Made by a program: the position numbers and the translations under genes. Source: a virus. From it: DNA of 37,954 nucleotides. Positions 1 to 8,002 of the stretch are shown here, piece after piece. The DNA is taken from positions 1 to 37,954 of the IMG/VR virus record IMGVR_UViG_3300047481_001559; one strand, given 5' to 3'. Position 1 is the stretch's first letter, and each line of letters opens with the position of its first letter. Under the pieces are notes generated by a model. That model was not told the origin of the DNA. It was given only the letters and a program-made list of their open reading frames with translations, and made no database searches.

Positions 1-828
1 AGGCGAACTAGTCCCTATGCCTACGAGGCCAGCGGAGGTGATGCGCAGGTGTTCTTGATTGTTTGTCTGAATCTTGAATGGATGATTAGTTGCAACCTGA
101 ATCGCAGCCTCATTTGAAACAGTGCGCAAATACATCTGTACAGTATTGGCTCCGTCTTCATTGACATAGATAAAGCCATTCCTTACTTGCAATCCTCCGT
201 AGCCAGATTGAGCTGCGCCGCCAGTAGCTACGCCATCAGCGCTGATAAACAACCTCCCAGTCCCATTAGTTGCTACCGCTACTTGGTCAGCGCCGGGGGA
301 ATAAATTCCGGTGTTCGGATCAGTCGCAAAACTAAAGCTAGGAGCTCCAGCCGTACCAAGAGAAACAGCTTCAATTTGACCAGCAGAATCAATACGTAAC
401 CTTTCAGTTCCAGCCGTTGTAATAGAAACCTGATTAGCAGCTGAATTGTAAATGCCAGTATCTAAATCCGAATCAAACGTAATACTTGGAACTGCAGCTG
501 AACCACTTGGAAAATTAGCGCCGACATTAACGTAATCAGCGCCAGCTAGAATGACACCGAAAAAGTCCGCCCCTGTATTCGGAGCTGAGCTGAAGATAAT
601 ATTTCCCCCACTGATCCGAAATCCTTCGGTACCGCTGTCATCGGGCCGTTGAACGACACCAGCAACAGAAATTAAACATTGGTTAGAATTGATTGGAAAT
701 GGAACTGGAGCGCTACCACTTACCAATAAAGGAAAAGATGTCGTTGAACTATTAAAAGAACCGCTGATATCATCAATGTTGCGATACGAAGGCTGCGCAA
801 CCTGTAGATCGTTTCCTAAATACGGCAC
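1..828 (-). CDS. Tail fibre protein, C-terminus cut by window edge
   Basis: 276 codons are open from a GTG at 828 to base 1 with no stop, so the C-terminus is missing. The product begins MPYLGNDLQVAQPSY, then a fibre head with 'NIDDISGSFNSSTTSF', then repeated shaft motifs (DTGIYNSAANQV, then NTGIYSPGADQV), ending in ITSAGLVGIGTSSP. That last motif is typical of cyanophage fibres just before a distal or chaperone domain. The start is inferred: no ATG lies upstream in frame before a TAG, and no strong Shine-Dalgarno is visible. Its N-terminus is paralogous to the fibre starting at 37548. Probable host-recognition fibre; last gene of the virion block. Confidence 0.85.
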   Translation of the reverse strand, partial: MPYLGNDLQVAQPSYRNIDDISGSFNSSTTSFPLLVSGSAPVPFPINSNQCLISVAGVVQRPDDSGTEGFRISGGNIIFSSAPNTGADFFGVILAGADYVNVGANFPSGSAAVPSITFDSDLDTGIYNSAANQVSITTAGTERLRIDSAGQIEAVSLGTAGAPSFSFATDPNTGIYSPGADQVAVATNGTGRLFISADGVATGGAAQSGYGGLQVRNGFIYVNEDGANTVQMYLRTVSNEAAIQVATNHPFKIQTNNQEHLRITSAGLVGIGTSSP

Positions 829-854
829 CGTTTTAGCTTGTAATCTCTATTGAA

Positions 855-1223
855 TTATTCTAACTGACTTGTGTTTGGCCCATCAAGAGCTGGTTTTAGC
901 GGCCATACGATCTCGGAAGGTTCAATTCCCTCGTACCTTTGCGGTAAGTCTCTTAAGAACTGACGATATTCTGCCCACGCTGCTGGGTTGATTGTTGATC
1001 CAGGGGTCATTACCCAGTCTGTCGATTTTAACAAATAGTTTCTTTTTAAACGAATTGACTCCCAATCATTATCTTGTAAATTTAAAACAGCTTCTTCAAA
1101 AATTCGACATTCCAAAATTTCAAGTTTATTGTTAATTTTTTCAAGTTTTTGCGCAACTTCTGCTTTAAATGAATTTAAAGCAGACAAAAATTCAGTTGCA
1201 GTTTGATTGCCGGTTAGGCCCAT
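855..1223 (-). CDS. Tail assembly chaperone-like protein with N-terminal coiled coil
   Basis: 122 aa. The C-terminal half (about residues 55-110) contains 'IRLKRNYLLKSTDW', 'AAWAEYRQFLRDLPQRY' and 'EIVWPLKP', the pattern of the Phage_tail_APC family that accompanies tail-fibre genes. The N-terminal 45 residues are a Leu/Lys/Glu coiled coil ('VAQKLEKINNKLEILE'). It sits directly before the distal fibre gene, with a 26-nt gap to that gene's start. Inferred role: fibre folding or attachment. The family match is from memory of its motif. Confidence 0.75.
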   Translation of the reverse strand: MGLTGNQTATEFLSALNSFKAEVAQKLEKINNKLEILECRIFEEAVLNLQDNDWESIRLKRNYLLKSTDWVMTPGSTINPAAWAEYRQFLRDLPQRYEGIEPSEIVWPLKPALDGPNTSQLE

Positions 1224-1225
1224 AA

Positions 1226-1570
1226 TTAGGGGGTCTGCTCAAGGTAGCTGACGGCAACATCTAATGCAGTAGAAGTATCACTACGTGCCCGTAAAACATC
1301 ACTGGACTCCATAATGACCTTGTTACCGCTGATAAGTTCAAGAGAAGATCCAGCAGGGACTGGAGCATTCCGAATCAAATAAACATCATCACCGGTATTA
1401 GTGACTAAATATACATCAACATTAGCACTTGTACCGGTCTTATTCGAAACAAGAACACTTAAGACAATAATTGTTGCAGTCGCACCTGCACTTAAAACAT
1501 TAGTTGTTGTGTTGCTGACTGCATCGGTAACCAAGCTAGATTTGGTTTCGATTTTAAAAGTATTGGCCAT
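1226..1570 (-). CDS. Small beta-rich fibre-associated virion protein
   Basis: 114 aa, rich in Val/Thr/Ser with alternating beta-strand pattern; contains 'LVSNKTGTSANVDVYLV' and 'LIRNAPVPAGSSLELISG'. Proteins of this pattern are common in cyanophage tail-fibre clusters and are thought to form a beta-sandwich, but their function is not established. It lies in a tight run of fibre genes (1-nt gap to the upstream gene, 2 nt to the downstream one). No signal peptide or membrane segment. Confidence 0.75.
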   Translation of the reverse strand: MANTFKIETKSSLVTDAVSNTTTNVLSAGATATIIVLSVLVSNKTGTSANVDVYLVTNTGDDVYLIRNAPVPAGSSLELISGNKVIMESSDVLRARSDTSTALDVAVSYLEQTP

Positions 1571-1571
1571 A

Positions 1572-1976
1572 TCAGCTTAGGGCAACAATAAGTGCAAGGT
1601 TTTCAGTGGAATTAAAGGCCCCTGTCACAGTTAAACCACCAGTGATGGAAACGTTGCCAGGGATGGTAACCGATCCAGATGAATCTATTGTAAGCCTAGC
1701 AACACCTCCTGTCACAAGTGCAATTTGATCGGCGCCAGGGCTAATGATACCTGTGTTTGGATCTCCGGCAAATTTTAAAGCACAGCTACTTAAAGATCCT
1801 AATGAAAATGCGCTATTTGTTCCATTTTCAAGAAGAAGGGGATATCCACCAACTTGCAAAGCATCATGAACAACACAAGTATGCTTTGTAAGATCAACAG
1901 TAACTTCTCCTACAGCACCTGTAAAAGTCGCTGTTTCCGCTGAAGTTCCGCGCCGGAATTGTACTTGCGTTGCCAT
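1572..1976 (-). CDS. Short fibre protein with Mtd-N-like trimerisation head
   Basis: 134 aa. The N-terminus 'MATQVQFRRGTSAETATFTG' followed by 'GEVTVDLTKHTCVVHD' matches the N-terminal beta-prism of the major tropism determinant family (Mtd_N), which trimerises fibre proteins. Residues about 72-85 hold 'DPNTGIISPGADQIALV', the same shaft motif as the fibre genes at both window ends. The C-terminus is short, so the protein may be an adaptor and not a full receptor-binding fibre. No reverse transcriptase or repeat of a diversity-generating element is nearby. Confidence 0.8.
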   Translation of the reverse strand: MATQVQFRRGTSAETATFTGAVGEVTVDLTKHTCVVHDALQVGGYPLLLENGTNSAFSLGSLSSCALKFAGDPNTGIISPGADQIALVTGGVARLTIDSSGSVTIPGNVSITGGLTVTGAFNSTENLALIVALS

Positions 1977-1980
1977 AATT

Positions 1981-3144
1981 CTATCCTAATGCAATTGCAA
2001 TTGCCGTTGCAAAATCTTGAGTGGAAATTGTACCATTTTCATCTGGTACCGTCATTGTACGAGTTGTTGAGGTTGAGATACCAGAGCATTCAAATGCCAA
2101 CTGTTTTGTTGCGTCTGAATTGTCTCGAACTCGAAACCCATTATCATCCGTGATAAGAGCAGAAGAAGTAAGAGATAAAAGCCCAGCAATTGTGGTAACA
2201 GTACTGCCCAGTGCAACTGCAGTTGAGCCGATGGTTACTGAACTATTTTGAAGTTGGCTATTTGGAATGTTACTTGTACCGAACTCGCCGGTAGTACTGT
2301 TGTACGTAAGACCAGAACCTGCAGCTACGGATAGACTGGTCAGTAGCGCAACCGTACCAGCTGCATCTGGGAACACAATTGCTCGATCAGCAGTTGGATT
2401 TACAACAGAAAGTGTTGTTTCAAAAGTATCAACACCGCTCCCCTCAAACGTGATGCCAGAGCTGTCAAGAATGATGGAGTTTGCAGTCCCAACAGTACCG
2501 ACGTTAATTGCAGAACTTGTTACCGCAGTTAAGCCATCAAGTGTTGTTGCTGTGGCACCTAATGAAATAGAAGTACTGCCAACGGTGACGCTGCTATTTG
2601 CTAATTGAGCGTTTGGAATGGCGCTAGTTCCAAACTCGCCGGTAGTACTGTTGTACGTAAGACCAGAGCCAGTTGCAACACTGAAGTGAGCTCGTACATC
2701 AGCAGCACTAGGACCAGTATAAGTAATTACTCCAGTACTATTGTCGTACGATAATGATCCATCGCCCCCAGTATCTGTAACTGAGATTTGTTGCCGAATA
2801 TTAGAAGCAGTTACAACACTAAATGTAAATACACCTGTGCTGTTGTCGTACGACAGACTACCAAAACCAGAACCGCTGTTCCCTGCACTAAAGTGTGCCC
2901 GAACTTCTGTGGCAGATGGGCCGGTATACGTAATTACGCCGTTCGAATTATTGTAACTTAACGATCCGTCACCGCCAGAATCAGTGACAGAGATAGACTG
3001 TCGTGCTCTGGTGTCTGTGTAATATAGATTTGCGCCTTCAGCAAGATCAGTTGTCGTGTTTCCAGCAAAATCTAGTTTGTCTGTAGGGGTATTTAACTCT
3101 TGAAAGAGTCCACCAACCAGTACAATTGCTTTTTTCGTAGCCAT
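1981..3144 (-). CDS. Tail fibre shaft protein with internal repeats
   Basis: 387 aa. Built from duplicated modules: 'SVTDSGGDGSLSYNNSNGVI' near residue 50, a near copy ('SVTDTGGDGSLSYDNSTGVI') near residue 120, and two copies of 'GSGLTYNSTTGEFGTS' followed by 'IPN(A/S)QL(A/Q)NSSVT(V/I)GST'. The remainder resembles cyanophage structural proteins ('ADRAIVFPDAAGTVALLTS'). Such repeats form beta-helical or collagen-like shafts. It is packed between fibre genes with gaps of 1 and 4 nt. Inferred to be a trimeric fibre component. Confidence 0.8.
   Translation of the reverse strand: MATKKAIVLVGGLFQELNTPTDKLDFAGNTTTDLAEGANLYYTDTRARQSISVTDSGGDGSLSYNNSNGVITYTGPSATEVRAHFSAGNSGSGFGSLSYDNSTGVFTFSVVTASNIRQQISVTDTGGDGSLSYDNSTGVITYTGPSAADVRAHFSVATGSGLTYNSTTGEFGTSAIPNAQLANSSVTVGSTSISLGATATTLDGLTAVTSSAINVGTVGTANSIILDSSGITFEGSGVDTFETTLSVVNPTADRAIVFPDAAGTVALLTSLSVAAGSGLTYNSTTGEFGTSNIPNSQLQNSSVTIGSTAVALGSTVTTIAGLLSLTSSALITDDNGFRVRDNSDATKQLAFECSGISTSTTRTMTVPDENGTISTQDFATAIAIALG
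2282..2316. repeat. 35-bp direct repeat, copy 1 (fibre gene)
   Basis: Exact 35-nt match to 2633-2667. It encodes the duplicated 'SGLTYNSTTGEF' segment of the fibre at 1981-3144. Nucleotide identity indicates a recent duplication or gene conversion within the gene. Confidence 0.85.
2633..2667. repeat. 35-bp direct repeat, copy 2 (fibre gene)
   Basis: Exact 35-nt match to 2282-2316, in the same reading frame 351 nt (117 codons) away. The in-frame spacing would allow module loss or gain by recombination without breaking the fibre gene. Confidence 0.85.
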
Positions 3145-3145
3145 A

Positions 3146-3673
3146 TTAACTAAGAAGTACGGGTGGTTCTAATTGGATGGAAAATTCACTGGTTGATACA
3201 GCTTCCCCAACTCTAACGACATACTGACCTGGAGTATTTGGAACAGTAGTAGTGATGGCGCCAGCAGACGCGGCAGATAAAAAGTAATGATCGCCAGCAT
3301 CTAAACCAGAAATTGCCTCAACGCCTGTAACTAAAATTTTTACAATTTGGCCAGTGCTTTTCGTTGTGTCAGCAAATCCTACGACGTAAGCCTGATCTAA
3401 TGTACCGCTCGCAATGGCTCTACCAGCAAGACCATCGGTCGCCCTTAGGTATAAAGCTTCCCCCTGAGAGACATTTTCAAAAACTTCTGCGTCAAATCCA
3501 ATACGAAATGGAACAAAAGTAGGAAACCCGTCTTTTAAATCAATCAGGGCATCTACTAATCCACGATAATTAGGGGCATACGGTTCTCGTGCCATTGTGA
3601 ATCCATTTCCTTGCATCAAATCAACAAGAACTGCAATAGCACCTTCAATATTTGGTTCGTAACCGGTACTCAT
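3146..3673 (-). CDS. Putative fibre/baseplate-associated structural protein
   Basis: 175 aa. N-terminus 'MSTGYEPNIEGAIAVLVDLMQG' is helical; residues about 65-175 form a beta-rich domain with 'QGEALYLRATDGLAGRA', 'YVVGFADTTKSTGQIVKILV' and the end 'EFSIQLEPPVLLS'. I recognise this pattern from cyanophage fibre clusters, where it is annotated only as structural or hypothetical. First gene of the distal fibre group; its start faces the plus-strand gene at 3741 across a 67-nt AT-rich gap. Confidence 0.75.
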   Translation of the reverse strand: MSTGYEPNIEGAIAVLVDLMQGNGFTMAREPYAPNYRGLVDALIDLKDGFPTFVPFRIGFDAEVFENVSQGEALYLRATDGLAGRAIASGTLDQAYVVGFADTTKSTGQIVKILVTGVEAISGLDAGDHYFLSAASAGAITTTVPNTPGQYVVRVGEAVSTSEFSIQLEPPVLLS

Positions 3674-3740
3674 TTTCGTTCTTATCTTAATTGTATTCTA
3701 AATCGTTAAACCCATTAGACTAGTAAAAAAGACTGGTGGG

Positions 3741-3995
3741 ATGACACCCGAATTAATTTTAGCCATCCTTTCGGGTGCAGCAGGTGCATTTGCTGGCCTT
3801 ACCAAGGCACTATCTAATTTTAATAAAAAAATTGAACGCAGGTTTGAAGCACTTGAGCAAGACCTAGACAATTTTCAAGACCGTGTCATACACGATTACG
3901 TTTTAAAAGAAGACTTTCTTCGTGAAATTCAAGCAGTTCATAACAAACTTGATCGGATTTTAGACCACATCTTAAATACAAATAGCCGTAGTTAA
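3741..3995 (+). CDS. Small membrane/coiled-coil protein, holin-accessory-like
   Basis: 84 aa on the strand opposite to all its neighbours. Residues 4-24 are a hydrophobic helix ('LILAILSGAAGAFAGLTKAL'), followed by a long charged coiled coil ('KKIERRFEALEQDLDNFQ', 'FLREIQAVHNKLDRILDHIL'). This arrangement is like XhlA-type lysis accessory proteins and a small cyanophage family of unknown role. It starts after 'GGTGGG' and its last 4 nt overlap the 3' end of the minus-strand gene at 3992. It must have its own promoter, probably in 3674-3740. Real gene by its amphipathic structure; function inferred. Confidence 0.75.
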   Translation: MTPELILAILSGAAGAFAGLTKALSNFNKKIERRFEALEQDLDNFQDRVIHDYVLKEDFLREIQAVHNKLDRILDHILNTNSRS

Positions 3996-4417
3996 ATCGC
4001 AATCCAGCTTGTAGTGGCTGATTTGTAAATAAAAAGCCCTGGAATAAGTTCATCATAGTGCAACTGTCCATTTGTCGGATTTACGGGTTTACCGTTACCA
4101 ATTGATGCCACAGCATTAGGAGTTTGCCATGAGCTGCCATCAAAGATCTTATGGATATATGTACTGGATGTATCAAGCCAAGTCTCTCCCCTGCTTAAGG
4201 AGATGTGTCCAACAGCGGGGGTGTTAGGAGGCGTAGAACCAATGAACGTGGGACCAACCTTTATAAGCCCTGTAGATGGACTGGCTGTGTTGTCAGCGAA
4301 ATAAAGACCGGGGTCGCCAGGATTGTTGTTTAAGGTAAGTTCTGCAATTCCCAATCGAATAGGAAAAGGGCGATCGTGCAGAATACTGGATCGCCTAGAT
4401 AATACCTGTCCTGCCAT
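3992..4417 (-). CDS. Cyanophage-type tail fibre adaptor-like protein
   Basis: 141 aa. Starts 'MAGQVLSRRSSILHDRPFPI', then 'LGIAELTLNNNPGDPGLYFAD', 'LIKVGPTFIG', 'GETWLDTSSTYIHKIFDGSSW'. This order (RRSS, AEL.LN, GLYF, VGPT, GE.WLD, K.(W/F)DG..W) is one I know from cyanophage structural modules. The second half resembles a small Trp-containing beta domain used in virion decoration. Function unproved; position after the large tail protein fits an adaptor or minor fibre. Confidence 0.75.
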   Translation of the reverse strand: MAGQVLSRRSSILHDRPFPIRLGIAELTLNNNPGDPGLYFADNTASPSTGLIKVGPTFIGSTPPNTPAVGHISLSRGETWLDTSSTYIHKIFDGSSWQTPNAVASIGNGKPVNPTNGQLHYDELIPGLFIYKSATTSWIAI

Positions 4418-4420
4418 GAT

Positions 4421-6721
4421 TTAAATGTTGATGTAAAAGCCACAATCTACTTCCGTATCCTGGGCTGTTCTGGGACTATAAGTTTCACAATCAATTGTAG
4501 TCAATGTTTGGCTTGATTCAACTGGTTCTCCGTTTGCGTAGGTACCCCCATCGATTAAAATAAAATTAAACCCCTGGCTGTAGTTAAATAACGGTTGATC
4601 AAGAAGACCAATTTTTGTATCTGATATTTGAGTTGGTTCGAGATTAAATAACTTACTGATAACAGAGATTAGTCTGTTTGTGTTGTTTACCAGAATCCCA
4701 TCTCGATCCAAGCTACCATCAATTCCTCTGCGAATCGAATCCGTGATCAACATTGTAATCAATTCTGGATTGTAGTTTGCTACCTCTTCTGGCAAGTTAA
4801 AAGATCCAACAACTTGCCCGCTACCAACCCACTTTGAACCCTGTCTGATCAAGACTAATCGTTCTGCGGCTAACTGAATCTTTTTGATTTCTTTATCAAA
4901 ATTGCGATAAAAAGTATCAAGATCATCCCCCACCGGACGATCGTTTGGCTCTAATAACCATTCGTTAACGTAGGAATGTTCTTTTAAATTACTGACTGTG
5001 CAATAACCACTGGTTGTTTCACTAAAAGGATAAACAACCACAAAGCTATCTGGATTTGGGACACTTGTAACTGTATATTGACCAGAAATAGCGTTGCCAC
5101 TGGTAAAAGTAAGTTCAATTTTTGTATTTATAGTTAGATTGTGATTAGGAAAATCTACTGTAATGTTTGGTCCGGACTGAGAATACTTCGCAAGCAGTGC
5201 CAAAGGCTCATTACCTTCATCATGAACCAATGCAAACAATGCAGCATAAATATGCTTGCACCAACGGAGTTGATAATACTCAAGATTAGTATACGACGTG
5301 GAAGAGGTGTCTTCATAATTAGGCAATTGATAAAAGTTGTTAACCGCTGTATACCCTAAATCACTAAAGTTGCCGGGCAAATCTCTCTCATTACTAAGGC
5401 TATTATCTTTTTCTAATACCTGTCCAGGCTTTGTAGAAGTAATAGCTGTAACCGGGAATCTTTTGTTCGTTGCTTGACTATAAAAATCATATCCAGAACG
5501 CCGCGTAAAATCTTGACAAGAACACTGCCACCGTAATTCGGTAGTTAAAAACCGATTACTTAAAAATCCCCTATGAGCTGGTACAGTTGTAATCAACTTA
5601 TCGTTAAATGTAGAACCACCATAACTGTCTTTTCGTTGAAAAATTAATTCATTAGTTGCTGTGTCAATATCAATCATTGTGTAACCAACGTAGTCGTCAT
5701 ATCTATACCCAGGAATCAACCTACTCACCACCAAGCTACCGGTAGCAGCACCACTGGCTACCGTGATGACTGTAAATTGAGTGGAGTTAGTAACGTTAAT
5801 AATGTAACGCCCTGGCGCAATACCACCGCTGCTGATTGTCAAATTAACAGCATTTCCAGTTGAAAGGCCGTGTGCTGTAGAGCAGGTGACTGAAACTGTC
5901 ACACCAATTCTTGTGTAAGTACCAACAACTCCTGGATCTTGTTCAATAATTCGATCTACAAGACGCTCACCAACCAAAAAGGATGCGGATGTTGGTAAAT
6001 TTTGCAATTTTGTTCGTATTGTAATCCAACGAGAATCATCAAAAGTGGTAGACAAATAAAATGTTACGTTTCCATTTGTTGTCATCGGGCTGGTGGCTGT
6101 AAGCGTAAATGTATTATTCGTGACACTAGTAATAACCAGAGTTTCATCAACACCAGCACCGGTTGAAAAAACTAAAGAAACACTCTCATTTATAAGAAAT
6201 CCATGGTCTTGTTTGGTTACCGTAATCGTCGTACCCGACTGAGAGTACGTGCCGGAAGAAGGGGATCCTAAATAACGAACACTGAGAATGGGTATTCCAT
6301 AGTTATAAAAGTTAAATGCATTTGTATCACGCATTGCAACTAATTGTGTACCTATTTCTTGATTGGCAGACGGGAATGTAAATAAACGCGCAGAAGCAAA
6401 TACTCCTGGAAATTGTTGAACTGCGCAGTAAAGCCGATAATCCCCTCTATAAAATCTTTCGTTTGCAAAAGATCCTAAAGTGTTCTGAGTAATTGTGTAA
6501 AGTTCATATCCACGTCGCCAACGAATCCAAGAAGAGTCATGGTCGTAAAACCTGATTCGACTTTTTAAACTGTTGTCTTTAGGAGTAAATTTAAACGCAT
6601 TCGTGTCTAACTCCCAATCTGGAACTTTATTAAAATTTGTATCCCCGGTAAACCCTTTAGATAAATCTTTGCCGAAGCTATTTTTCGATGGTAAATTAAA
6701 TTTACCAACTCCAAAAGACAT
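4421..6721 (-). CDS. Large tail protein with three inserted beta-sandwich modules
   Basis: 766 aa, the longest product here. N-terminal about 150 residues include 'WIRWRRGYELYTITQ' and 'YRLYCAVQQFPGVF'. Three copies of one module follow, beginning near residue 155 ('GTYSQSGTTITVT'), 264 ('GTYTRIGVTVSVT') and 513 ('AKYSQSGPNITVD'); each continues with 'HG' or 'HN', a 'V.LTFTSG'-like strand and 'VTSVTNNTFT'-like strand. Cys residues cluster near 'WQCSCQDF' and 'WCKHIYAAL', resembling a SWIM-type CxC...CxH metal site. C-terminal 120 residues are mixed alpha/beta. Probable tail hub, nozzle or spike; not assigned to a named family. Confidence 0.75.
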   Translation of the reverse strand: MSFGVGKFNLPSKNSFGKDLSKGFTGDTNFNKVPDWELDTNAFKFTPKDNSLKSRIRFYDHDSSWIRWRRGYELYTITQNTLGSFANERFYRGDYRLYCAVQQFPGVFASARLFTFPSANQEIGTQLVAMRDTNAFNFYNYGIPILSVRYLGSPSSGTYSQSGTTITVTKQDHGFLINESVSLVFSTGAGVDETLVITSVTNNTFTLTATSPMTTNGNVTFYLSTTFDDSRWITIRTKLQNLPTSASFLVGERLVDRIIEQDPGVVGTYTRIGVTVSVTCSTAHGLSTGNAVNLTISSGGIAPGRYIINVTNSTQFTVITVASGAATGSLVVSRLIPGYRYDDYVGYTMIDIDTATNELIFQRKDSYGGSTFNDKLITTVPAHRGFLSNRFLTTELRWQCSCQDFTRRSGYDFYSQATNKRFPVTAITSTKPGQVLEKDNSLSNERDLPGNFSDLGYTAVNNFYQLPNYEDTSSTSYTNLEYYQLRWCKHIYAALFALVHDEGNEPLALLAKYSQSGPNITVDFPNHNLTINTKIELTFTSGNAISGQYTVTSVPNPDSFVVVYPFSETTSGYCTVSNLKEHSYVNEWLLEPNDRPVGDDLDTFYRNFDKEIKKIQLAAERLVLIRQGSKWVGSGQVVGSFNLPEEVANYNPELITMLITDSIRRGIDGSLDRDGILVNNTNRLISVISKLFNLEPTQISDTKIGLLDQPLFNYSQGFNFILIDGGTYANGEPVESSQTLTTIDCETYSPRTAQDTEVDCGFYINI

Positions 6722-6723
6722 GA

Positions 6724-6879
6724 TTAAGGTCGTATACGCAGTCCTGTACTAGGATCCCCTGGATATGGGTAATTAACAGTAGGTACTTTTAGCATTTTGC
6801 GCCAGGTGTTGGCTAGATCAACGGCGAGGCGCCAGTTTTGTATTCCTTGGCTTAATTCTTTTTTTGTTTCAGTATCCAT
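6724..6879 (-). CDS. Small 51-aa protein between tail genes
   Basis: ATG at 6879, stop at 6724; the product begins 'MDTETKKELSQGIQNWRL' and ends 'YPYPGDPSTGLRIRP'. It fills the only gap between two large tail genes, with 3 nt to the upstream stop and 2 nt to the next start, which is the spacing seen throughout this block. No family recognised. The N-terminal half is an amphipathic helix and the C-terminus is Pro-rich. Called from its perfect fit in the operon. Confidence 0.7.
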   Translation of the reverse strand: MDTETKKELSQGIQNWRLAVDLANTWRKMLKVPTVNYPYPGDPSTGLRIRP

Positions 6880-6882
6880 GTA

Positions 6883-7671
6883 TCAATAATATCCACCCTG
6901 TACAGCCACATAAAACCCGTTGGTTAACGCTGTGCTGCCACTTGCGGCTGCATACAGGGCTTGACCTCTTTGTAACATAAGGCCACGATTTTTTGGCGCT
7001 ACAAGGCCAGTCGTAAAACTAGTATCAGCTCCTCCTTGTACCACAGGATGGTTAATTAACGGAATATTAGCAGCAAGAGTGAGGCTGTAATTTTGATTTT
7101 CATAAGTAGCTGGAATACTTGCTACAAAGAGTGGAAAAAATTGGTTGATATTAGTGACTGTTCCAGTGTTTACCAAGTAAAAACAAAAGTCAATCGGTAA
7201 ATAACAATCTACGTTACCTGTAATTGGTCCAGCAACGGAAGGAATTGTTCCTGTAAACGTAGTTGAAGTTACAGCAGTTATTGTTACTGCTTGGTCAATC
7301 GGAGTTGTACCAGAGCTATAAGATGTAAAATCTAGTGCAACTTTTTGCCCAATCTGTGCATTATGGCCCCCAGAGATAGTAACAACAACACTTGTGCCGT
7401 TAGCCGAATACGTTCCAGGTGTCGGCGAAACAGCATCAATAACTTGATTGGTTTTTTTACTATATTGAAGCCAAATTTCATCAATATAAGCGCCGCTAAT
7501 CGATGTATCCGTTAACGTGGAATCGACATCGAAAACTTTTGTTGCATTACCAACAGCTGTTGGTATCAAGCTGGTTGAGAATACTTGACCAGATGTAACA
7601 GTCACCAGGGTAGCCGTCGTTGCCGGACGGTCTACCATAGCTGGCATTTTATTTGAGCTTGACGAGGACAA
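6883..7671 (-). CDS. Tail structural protein with one beta-sandwich insert
   Basis: 262 aa. Starts after a Ser-run ('MSSSSSNKM'). Residues about 85-160 hold the same module found three times in the 766-aa tail protein ('GTYSANGTSVVVTISGGHNA', 'VALDFTS', 'TITAVTSTTFTGTIPS'). The flanking parts ('FYLVNTGTVTNINQFFPLF', 'RGLMLQRGQALYAAASG') form the host beta fold, common in phage virion proteins. Inferred minor tail or capsid surface protein. The sharing of a module with its neighbour suggests a common surface function such as glycan contact. Confidence 0.75.
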   Translation of the reverse strand: MSSSSSNKMPAMVDRPATTATLVTVTSGQVFSTSLIPTAVGNATKVFDVDSTLTDTSISGAYIDEIWLQYSKKTNQVIDAVSPTPGTYSANGTSVVVTISGGHNAQIGQKVALDFTSYSSGTTPIDQAVTITAVTSTTFTGTIPSVAGPITGNVDCYLPIDFCFYLVNTGTVTNINQFFPLFVASIPATYENQNYSLTLAANIPLINHPVVQGGADTSFTTGLVAPKNRGLMLQRGQALYAAASGSTALTNGFYVAVQGGYY

Positions 7672-7686
7672 GGTTCTACTTCAACT

Positions 7687-7833
7687 CTATTTAGCTATTG
7701 TAGCGCAGTTGTTTTTTTTAGCTTTTTGTTCTTTCTTATGCGCTAACCACCGCTCAAAAAATTTAAGATCGGCTGCGGCGTAAAGTTCTGGGTGCTTAAG
7801 AGCGTCCTTTACCAGCTTTTTCTTTTTGGTCAT
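7687..7833 (-). CDS. Small basic protein (48 aa) overlapping its upstream gene
   Basis: ATG at 7833, TAG at 7687. Product 'MTKKKKLVKDALKHPELYAA' then 'DLKFFERWLAHKKEQKAKK'. It overlaps the end of the gene at 7796-8002 by 38 nt in another frame. The 'ALKHPELYAAADLKFFERWL' pattern looks like small cyanophage proteins that carry an 'ALxxPELY(S/T)xxEL' motif. It fills an otherwise empty 120-nt space. Function unknown; the high Lys content suggests nucleic-acid contact. Confidence 0.65.
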   Translation of the reverse strand: MTKKKKLVKDALKHPELYAAADLKFFERWLAHKKEQKAKKNNCATIAK

Positions 7834-8002
7834 CGCGTTTCTGCTTGCTTCGTTCTTCCATTCTAATACGAGCTTTCTTAACCGCGTCTTTGCGACGATC
7901 TTTGTCTCCCGTCTTGCGTTTGTCTTCTTTGCCTTCCTGAGCTTCTTGTTTTTTCTTAAAGTGCTCCAGCAGCTGCGGAGGCATTGATTTTTTGCTAGTC
8001 AT
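7796..8002 (-). CDS. Small Lys/Arg-rich protein with KKQ-type N-terminus
   Basis: 68 aa: 'MTSKKSMPPQLLEHFKKKQE' followed by an almost uninterrupted Lys/Arg/Glu/Asp stretch. It starts inside the end of the upstream gene (ATGA overlap at 7999-8002). Proteins beginning 'MPPQLLEHFKKK' occur in T7-like and cyanophage virion blocks; the role is unknown. Strong charge suggests a disordered or DNA-contacting virion component. Confidence 0.65.
   Translation of the reverse strand: MTSKKSMPPQLLEHFKKKQEAQEGKEDKRKTGDKDRRKDAVKKARIRMEERSKQKRDDQKEKAGKGRS

Noticed and set aside
1572-1976. Diversity-generating retroelement suggested by the Mtd-N-like head
   Set aside because: No reverse transcriptase, template repeat or Avd gene is present; the domain is also common in ordinary fibres.
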